A DNA stretch of 39,903 bases, taken from the NCBI GenBank assembly GCA_019677205.1, contig JAAMXY010001053.1, positions 58,869-98,771 of the forward strand, given 5' to 3'. A program made the position numbers and the translations under genes. Below are positions 33,001-39,903 of the stretch, in pieces. The DNA comes from Pinguiococcus pyrenoidosus. Its lineage: Eukaryota; Sar; Pinguiophyceae; Pinguiochrysidales; Pinguiochrysidaceae. The number at the start of each line of letters is the position of its first letter. Positions within the stretch are counted from its first letter, which is position 1. A model generated the notes under the pieces. The model did no database searches. It was not told the origin of the DNA and worked only from the letters and a program-made list of their open reading frames with translations.

Positions 33001-36000
33001 GATCGAGCGCCCACTCGGAGTTGGCCTCCCAGTAGCCGGTAGTCTCGTTGAAGATGTGGTAGTCGTGGGGGCAGAAGTCCTCGATGCCGTCGAACAGGAC
33101 GGTGACATCCGACGTGCGGCTCATGCTCACCAGCAGCTTCTCGGCGTTCACGATGGGAGACGACGTCGCCAGGACATTCACGGCCAAGAGCGTCTCGTCC
33201 ACGTCTTCCCAGCTGGTGGCGTTCTTGAGCTCCCGCGCCGTTTTCACCAGCCTCTCCACGTTGGTCGTGAGCCCCTCGGTATCGACGAACAGCTCGGCGC
33301 TGCGCATGTCGTAGAAGCCGCAGGCGCCCAGCTTGAACTCGCAATTCTTGGAGGTGCAGGTGCTCTGGTACAGGCTGGAGCCCAGCGAGATCTTGGCTCG
33401 TCCCGCCATGATCAACTCCTCGGCGGTGGGGCATTCGTCGTCGAAATGCGAGAAGCCCGAGCAGACGCGCTCGGGGTGCTCGGTGTCCAGCGTCACGCCG
33501 CCCTGCCATTCCTCTCGCGATGTACTGAGCACCTTCATCATCTGCAGCACGTTCTTCTTGGGCTTGCAGCCGACGCCGATGCGCTCGATGTCGATCTCCG
33601 AGAACGTCTCGTACTCCCACCACAAGTCGTTCTTGCCGCGCCACTTGGCGATGCGCAGGAACAGGTCGGTGGCGCGCATCATGGGGTCATCGCACGGCGG
33701 CAGGATCCAGAAGTCATTCTGCTGGCCGCTGGGGTAGCAGCCGTCGCCGCCGTCGTAGTACATCGGCGGTTCCTCCCCGGGGTAGTCGCTGAACCAGAGG
33801 CTGGCGACGTCGCGGTAGAAGCCGTTGGAGCCCCCGTTGAACACCGGCGAGCCATTGGAGTCCACGAACGTCACATCCGAGTACGGTGTCAGCTCGAAGG
33901 GCGTCAGCAGCGTCACGGGAATCATCTCGTCCTTCTTGAAGCGGCTCAGCGTCTCCAGCGTCACCTGCAGGTCGGGGTCCAGGTTCTGCTTCTCCGAGTC
34001 GGACATCTGCAGGTACGGGCTCCAGTAGGGCACGTAGGGCGTGCCGTCGTCGGTCACTCCGTAGACGTCCTGGAACTCGCACTCGAAGAGCGCGAACTTG
34101 ACACTGTTGATGCGGCCGCCGGGAAGGGGCAGAGTACGGATGTCGTAGGTGCAGTTGCCGCCCTTGACCACGGGGACGGCGTAGTAAGGCGCCTTGTCCT
34201 CGCGGTTGGTGCAGCCCGGGTCGTGAAGGCCGGCGTCCTTGACGGCGGCGCAGTAGGACTTCTCGAAGGCGTCGCAAGCAGAGGCGTCCTCGAAGTTGCT
34301 TAGGGACTGGCAGGCGGGGTAGGCACAGGGGCTGAGCCAGCCGTCCACCTTGGTGTTCTGGCAGAAGGGGCATTCGCCGTCGACGATGCACCTCTCGCAG
34401 GGGACGCCTGGCTCTCCGCACACGAAGTTCTCACTCACGTAGTCGCAGGACCTGCAGCCATCGTCGATCTCGTAGTCGTTGCCGTCGTCGCAGGTCTCTC
34501 CCCACGTGACTCGCTTGTCGCCGCAGATACTCAGGCGGCGGCAGCTGTCCGACCACCAGCCATCCAGGCTGTTGCAGTACTCCATCTCCTTCGGAACGCA
34601 GGCGCGGAAGGCGTCGGCGATGGGGCACGACGCCGCGAGCATCTGCAGCTCGGGCGACTCGCTCAGCGTCGCGTTCTCGGGGAGGGGCGGAAGCAGGGCG
34701 CCGGAGGCGGACAGCTGCTCGCGGACCCACTCGTCCACCGGCTGCAGGAAGCCCGCGTCGATGTACGCATAGCGGAGCGCATCGGCGAATTCCGAGCACT
34801 CCTTCCTCACGGTGTAGTTGGCGTTCGCGACGGCCTCGCAGCCGCTGTCGCTGCAGGGGCAATCCTCGTACCTCGAGTCGCACTGCGAGTGGGGGCACGC
34901 GGGCTTGCACGCCGCGTCGGTCGGGTTCATCGCGCAGTAGCTGTCGATGCTCTCGGCGCAGTCGTGGAAGTCGTCGTTGTTCTCACCGTAGAAGTTCCAA
35001 GGACCGAGCGGCCCTCCGCTGCCATCGGGGATGCCGTCGCCGTCGCCGTCGTAGCACATGGAGCAGATGCTGCCGAGGCACTCGAGCATCTGCTGATCCG
35101 ATGGCGAGTTCAGCTGGCTGCACACGAAGGTCGCGGCGTCGATGTCGCCGAATGGGTACAGGTCGCTTTGGCTGCCCGTCACGAGGGCGTAGATGACGTC
35201 GCAGCACTGGGCGCCGCACTCGTCACTCTCCTGGATGCACATGGCGCCGTAGTTCCACTCCGGCCCGTCGTCGTTGTGGACGTCATCGTCATCATCGTCA
35301 TTACCGCCGACATCGATGCAGATCGGGAAGTTCTCCATGTACGAGATGAACACGTCATAGATCTCGCTGTCGATGCCAAGCGCCGCGAACTCGGCTTGGT
35401 ACTCCAGCGGCTCCGGCGTGCCTTCCCAGTCCGGATCCGGTCCACCCTGGCTCGGGAAGCCGGCGATTTCCAGGGCGACGCACGCGGACATCCGGAGCTC
35501 GTCGCGCTTGGGGCGGATCGGGCATGGGCCCATCCCTTCCGGGAAGTGGTCCTGGCAGTCTTCGGTGGAGATGACGGCCGCGAGGTAGTAGCCGCACTCC
35601 TCGACGACGTCGCAGGTGATGTCGGAAGCGCTGGTGACGCCGTAGTCCATGATGCACTGAAGGAGCGGCAGGGTCTCGTTCAGGGCGATGATCAGGTTGT
35701 CGTCGGTGCAGTAGTCCGGCTCGAAGTCGACGCCGTCGCAGATGGTGACGCCGTCGGAGCAGCAGCCCTGGTAGATCTGGCCGGCGGCTGCGACGGTGTA
35801 CTCCGTTCCATACAGAGCGTCCACATAGACCACCTCGTCACAGGGCGACTCGCGCGTCATGTTTGGCGCGTAGGCCGCCGAAAGGATGGACAGGGCTTGG
35901 CCGCAGGTCTCGTCGTCTTCCGCCGGCGCTTCGTACATGAGCGCACTTTCGTCCTCGCAGATGTTGATGGGAACCACGCTCGCGAACTTGTCCGAGCAAC

Positions 36001-38195
36001 GCTCGTCGATCTGGTCCCTGCCCCGGACGAAGTGCGTCTGCCAGTCCGAGTCGGGGAAGGTACAAGCGGAGTACATGCCGACGTACTCGGCGCCGTAGCA
36101 TTCGCAGTTGTCGTAGTCTTGGTAGCCTCCGTCTCCATCTTCATCTTCGCCATCGAAGTCGTCTCCGTCGAAGCCACCTTCGTCGCCTGCGTCACCAGGA
36201 CCTCCGTCACCAGTCCCATCGTCACCAGGACCATCGTACAGCGGCCGGTAGGACACGGCCACGAGGAACGGGTCGGCCTCCTTGCACTTCATCAGGCACT
36301 CTTCCTCCGACTTGACGGAGCTGAAGTCGCAGTCGTCCAAGAGGATCGGGTCCAGCTTGACGCCGTACGACCAGCTCACGACGTCGCCGGCGCCGCACTC
36401 GTGCTTTGGGTAGCGGTAGAGGAAGGCCGCGGCCGTGTCGTTCACTCGGTAGCAAGCTGGGGCCTCGGACTCCTCGTCGTCCCCGTCTTCAGGCGGCTCG
36501 CCGCCGGTCCCAATCGTCAAGTTGCCCGGCTCCGTGGTCCCGGCGGGACCCTGGAGAGCGCTGTTCCAGACGCAGCAGCACATGTTGGCGCCGCCTTCCA
36601 TGCTCAGCCACACGGCAGCAATGGTTGAGCCCATGTAGGCGCTCCCGCAGCCCATGGCGCACTCGGTCTGGTTGAGGGAGTACTGGCAATAGTACTGCGA
36701 GCCGTCCTCGGGGCGCACCTCGTAGCCCGGAATCCACTCCATCAGCTCTGGCTCCTCGCCACCGCCCCCCTGCTCGTAGGTCGGCTCGAACGTGGGCGTC
36801 GCTGACGGTTCGCTGGATGGAACGATGGACAGCGACTCGGACAGCCTGGACGGCTCGGCCGTCGGGACATAGGAGCTGAACGTATCGCCCGCGAGGAGCC
36901 GCCGACCCGGACGGGCCCGGTCCTGGCCATTGCCCATGCGTCGCACGTTCGACTTCTGCCGCTGGAGCATCGACTGCAGGCTGGAGCGGCGGCCGTCGCC
37001 GCTGGCCGACGTGAGCCGACGTCGCGCGCCGACGGTGACGTTGGCCATGGCGGGCTTGAGACGAGTGGCGTAGGGCATGAAGCACTCCTCGTTGAAGCAC
37101 ACGCCGGAGGAGATCTCGAAGTACAGGTCGACAACGAAGTTGGAGCATTCGTTGGAGCAGGCGGAGGCGTTGCCGAAGGGGCACGAGATGTCGGTGAAGT
37201 TGTCGCGGTAGACCACCTCGCTCATGAAGCGACTGCAGCCGGTGGCGGTGCACGGCAGGGAGTCACGGGCCTCGAGGGTCTCCTCGTCGGGCTCGCAGCC
37301 GTCCTCCCCCAAGGTGCAGCAGTAGTCAAAGACGCTCTCGACGCAGGCGGAGGAAGTTCGGTCCGCTTGGCAGCTCTCCGTGCGGCACGGATGGCTCTCG
37401 AACGGCACTTCGGACACCAGCTCCGAGGGGCTGTAGGCGGCGCAGAATTGGAGCTCGTCGTGGCAGCTGTCCTCGTTCGCACAGCTGTCGCAGTCGCGGC
37501 AGGGCACTTGGTTGCGGTTGCACCACTCGTCGCTGCTGTCGGCCGTGAGGCAGTGCAGGTTCTGCGAGGCGTAGCAGTAGTCCGCGTTGCATTGGTCGTC
37601 TTCGCAGTGACCCATGTCCTCTCCGAACTCGTCGGTGTAGTCGTAGGCCCAGAAGCAGCCGTTCTGCTGGCAGCTGGACTGCTCGTGGCAGTAGCTGCAG
37701 TGGGAGTAGTCGCTGAAGTCGGGGCTGGGGCAGCCGTACATCACGTCCTCTTGCACGCGGCGCTGCTCCACCTTGGCCTTCTTGAGGCGCCCTTGGCGGC
37801 CCACCTGCAACCAGAGCAACCACAGCACCAACATGTGAGCTCGAGAGAAGCCTGCATCTCTGGCTCGAGTCCCCGTCGGAGCTTGCACGCACCTTGGCAT
37901 CGGCATGCTTCAGCAGCTCCTTGTCCGGCGCAGCGCTCCTGGGGACAGCGCCGTGTTGAGATCCACCTCGGCCCGGGGCTGTGGACCCTGGCTCCACTCA
38001 CCTCTTGGCGCGTAGCTCCTCGAAGTCGTCGTAGAGCTCCTGGTGCTGCAGGCGGTGCTGCTCCACGGTGCGCAGGCCCTTGGTGACCAGGCCCTCCTGC
38101 GAGCTCTGGCGGCGGCCCTTGAGCACCTGTTGGCCGGCGCTGGCCGCCGCCAGCAGCGCTGAAAGCAGCACGGCGCGGCGCTGCAGCCCCCGCAT
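27056..38195 (-). CDS. Giant cysteine-rich, EGF-containing single-pass surface protein (3,662 residues)
   Basis: Exons are 38195-38002, 37938-37893 and a single 10,749-base exon 37804-27056, joined in phases 2 and 0. The N-terminus MRGLQRRAVLLSALLAAASAG is a signal peptide. A very cysteine- and tryptophan-rich ectodomain with many N-glycosylation sequons follows. Recognisable parts are a PT/SEP-rich spacer near residues 389-426, a GETCDDGN cysteine-rich repeat near 1170-1205, EGF-like modules near 2915-3020, and a DVDCGGQYCNPC module between PT-rich spacers near 3060-3160. Another EGF-like module (3396-3439) and another PT spacer follow. Near the end come an Asp run, one transmembrane helix (VIIAPVVIGAALIVAGVGYF, about 3620-3640) and a short cytoplasmic tail. 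RRL-type dibasic sites recur. The architecture suggests a cell-wall, adhesion or sensing protein. No full-length homologue is known to me. Confidence 0.85.
28560..28870 (-). other. PT-rich spacers flanking a DVDCGG cysteine module
   Basis: Within the giant protein, PTPAPTKSPTMMPTPSP and TTPTMAPTPSPSG enclose a module with DGEKSGDETDVDCGG and further C-x2-C and C-x4-C pairs. This pairing is common in stramenopile extracellular proteins and supports both surface location and lineage. Confidence 0.75.
28980..29300 (-). other. EGF-like module array in the giant protein
   Basis: Successive short modules read CSGHGTCDEGTNTCTC, CDGRGSCSVVDGAAVCSC and CTSGFTGPSC. They have the G-x-C and C-x-C spacing and terminal glycine-aromatic step of EGF-like domains (tenascin/teneurin style). 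Confidence 0.8.
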
Positions 38196-39126
38196 CTCTG
38201 GAAGCAGTCCTGCTTGAAGTTGCAACTTGCAGACGCAAGAGAGCTCGGCCGCGCCCGGGGTCTCGACCGCGCTGCAAGCAGCTGCGCCGCAGCCGTCCGC
38301 ATGATCCGATCCTGAGCTGCGTTGCAAGTGCTACGTGGCGCTATACAAGGCTGCATCTGGGGCGGCGTTGAGGCCAAGATGCGAAACGTCTTGGAACATT
38401 TCATCGCAACGGACGGCGCCGTGAACTCGGCTGACGTACAGGGGCAGCTGGCGGCGCAAAGAGCCAATCGGGGGCTGCAGGAGGAACCCATGCGCGAATA
38501 CGGCGGGGATAAGCTCGGAAGATTGCACCAGTATGAAATTGATTGGATGAAGGGCGGAAACGGTAGCGAAACCGATCGGAAGATCGCGGCACTCCATTGG
38601 TCGAAAGCAGCCTCCGTTTCGAGAGGGGCCAACCACAGCTCTTCCCCATTTTAGAGTGAACCAAACAGACTTGCAGTTTCGATACTGCATCTCTTGCAAA
38701 CGCGCGCCAGCTTGAAGTGCCCTGCACCAATATGTCGATCCGAGGCCGTCAGGTCATTCACCAACCTCGACCTCGACGACAACCGTCTTGAACCCGAAAG
38801 CGCGAAAGCCCTGGCTGGCAGCCAGGGGAAAAAACTCTTCCGCCCCTTCTCTTCCTTTCCCATCGCAGTTTTGCTTACAAACAAGCAAGATCACTTGACT
38901 TTTCAGAGGGACAAAGAAGAAGACAAGCAGCTGGCACGCTTGCCATCGTACATCACCTAGCTAGGTTCGGTGGCATCCACTTCGCAGAGCTTGGCATTGG
39001 CGGAAGGACGCCGTCTGTGCATCGGTTCAATCGATCATATGATCGATCACCCCTTGCAGGCGCTGCTGGGGCAGGACTCCGTGGTCGCATGCGCGGAGAT
39101 CAACGATTTCCACCTGCCGAGCTCAG
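38196..39126. other. Divergent intergenic region upstream of the giant gene
   Basis: The 930-base spacer contains CCAAT at 38464-38468 and its reverse at 38596-38600, about 270 and 400 bases upstream of the giant gene. Short frames on both strands show no family resemblance. The right limit depends on the start of the last ORF. Confidence 0.4.
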
Positions 39127-39903
39127 GATACCATCGCAGATTGGTACAGCGGAGTTCGCTTTTTACAAGGTGTTCCGGACACGACGGACTCTCAAGGGCA
39201 TCCGAGACTCCACGACTTCATGATCTCCAGCGAGCCTGGGAAATCGTCATTTCTCTACGACAACTTGGCGTTGCTGAGAAGAGAGGCACACGGTGCTCCA
39301 ATCTGCTTGATGGTGGACACTGAGCCGCTGCTTCTCTTTCTAAATCTAATCTTCCAGGAAAGATACTCGGACCTCACAAGAAAGATATATGTGCAGGCTC
39401 AGGTGTTTCACTGTGAAATGAAGCTTCTGTCCGCCTTTGCTGCAAAAGGCACGGGAGCCCAGTTCTGTCTTGGAGCTATATATGTCCTGTTCGGTCAGAA
39501 GAGATTCAAAAAGTTCTACAAGCCGGCGGTCTCGAACGCTCTTGCCGACGATGAAGACGAAGAGGAAGACCTCGCGGAGCTGGCCGAAGAGCTACGTGAA
39601 GAGCATTCCCCAGAGTCTGTGAAGTATTCGCGGCTCCAAGAGGTGGTGGTGGTCTTGGAAGAAGCGCTTCAACGTATCCTTGCATCGGAGCAGGGCAAGG
39701 CTTTGTACGACAATCTCGAATCGCAGATGCGATCTGAGATGGACTACTTCCTATTCATCACCAACCTTTTCATATCTTATGGCCAGGGCAAGGCAAAGCC
39801 GTATCTCTCGGCTCTCCCCATTGTAGCGGCAATCTTTGCTGCCGAGGGGAAGCCAAATCTGACTAGGTGGGCTTTAACATGCTCTGCAATTCTTCAGTGG
39901 AAT
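39127..39903 (+). CDS. Uncharacterised protein, open at the right edge; possibly DUF6589-like element protein
   Basis: One frame stays open for 259 codons from a splice-acceptor-like site (pyrimidine tract then CAG, ending 39126) to the window edge. An in-frame ATG lies at 39220, and an in-frame stop at 39040-39042 limits it upstream. The product has folded-protein composition: ICLMVDTEPLLLFLNLIF, VFHCEMKLLSAFAAKG, GAIYVLFGQKRFKKFY, an acidic linker and MDYFLFITNLFISYGQGKAK, and it ends near LTRWALTCSAILQWN. The FHxEM step and the final xxRW segment faintly recall DUF6589-type proteins of repetitive elements; this is a weak impression. The adjacent frame upstream (38970-39110) also looks protein-like, which would fit a frameshift or an unrecognised intron. 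Confidence 0.5.

Noticed and set aside
30071-34303. 1,410-codon plus-strand frame as a gene
   Set aside because: It is exactly antisense to the giant protein, has low-complexity Val/Ala/Arg/His composition and no domain. The minus strand shows clear EGF, PT and signal-peptide features.
38322-38654. Plus-strand frame of 110 codons upstream of the giant gene
   Set aside because: No family resemblance, and it overlaps the likely promoter with CCAAT boxes. I cannot support it as a gene, though expression data could change this.

Overview
The window is nuclear DNA of a eukaryote, most likely a photosynthetic stramenopile (ochrophyte-type alga). It is GC-rich and carries many short spliceosomal introns. 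Two proteins (a [2Fe-2S] thioredoxin-fold protein and SecE) have the signal-peptide-plus-phenylalanine leader typical of secondary red-derived plastids. A giant surface protein has the PT/SPT-rich spacers, EGF modules and DVDCGG cysteine modules common in stramenopile extracellular proteins. The lineage is inferred; I do not name a species.

I built 14 gene models by hand from reading frames, splice sites and family resemblance. Left to right they are: PX-ankyrin protein (-, cut by the left edge), plastid [2Fe-2S] thioredoxin-like ferredoxin (+), secreted Ala/Pro/Lys-rich protein (-), cytochrome c (+), a CENP-A/CenH3-type histone H3 (-), WDR44-like WD40 protein (+), CLC chloride/proton transporter (-), gamma-glutamylcyclotransferase-like protein with a signal peptide (+), dyskerin/CBF5 (-), multi-pass membrane protein of unknown family (+), PPPDE-PUL peptidase (-), plastid SecE (+), a 3,662-residue cysteine-rich surface protein (-), and an ORF cut by the right edge (+).

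The strands alternate without exception, so every neighbouring pair is divergent or convergent and each promoter region is shared by two genes. Several shared promoters carry E2F-like TTTCCCGCC motifs. The CenH3 promoter has two, one of them inside a perfect 11-bp inverted repeat. Three divergent spacers contain AT-rich islands. Simple repeats lie in introns and intergenic DNA, and a 35-base run of N sits in a CLC intron.

The genes do not form one pathway. They are mainly housekeeping functions (respiration, centromere, rRNA pseudouridylation, protein translocation, ion transport, glutathione-type metabolism, ubiquitin/SUMO-type processing) plus three uncharacterised secreted or membrane proteins. 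The points most worth following are the giant surface protein, the divergent CenH3 and its promoter, the strict strand alternation, and the unusual splice-donor consensus. No tRNA, rRNA, CRISPR array or intact transposon was recognised.
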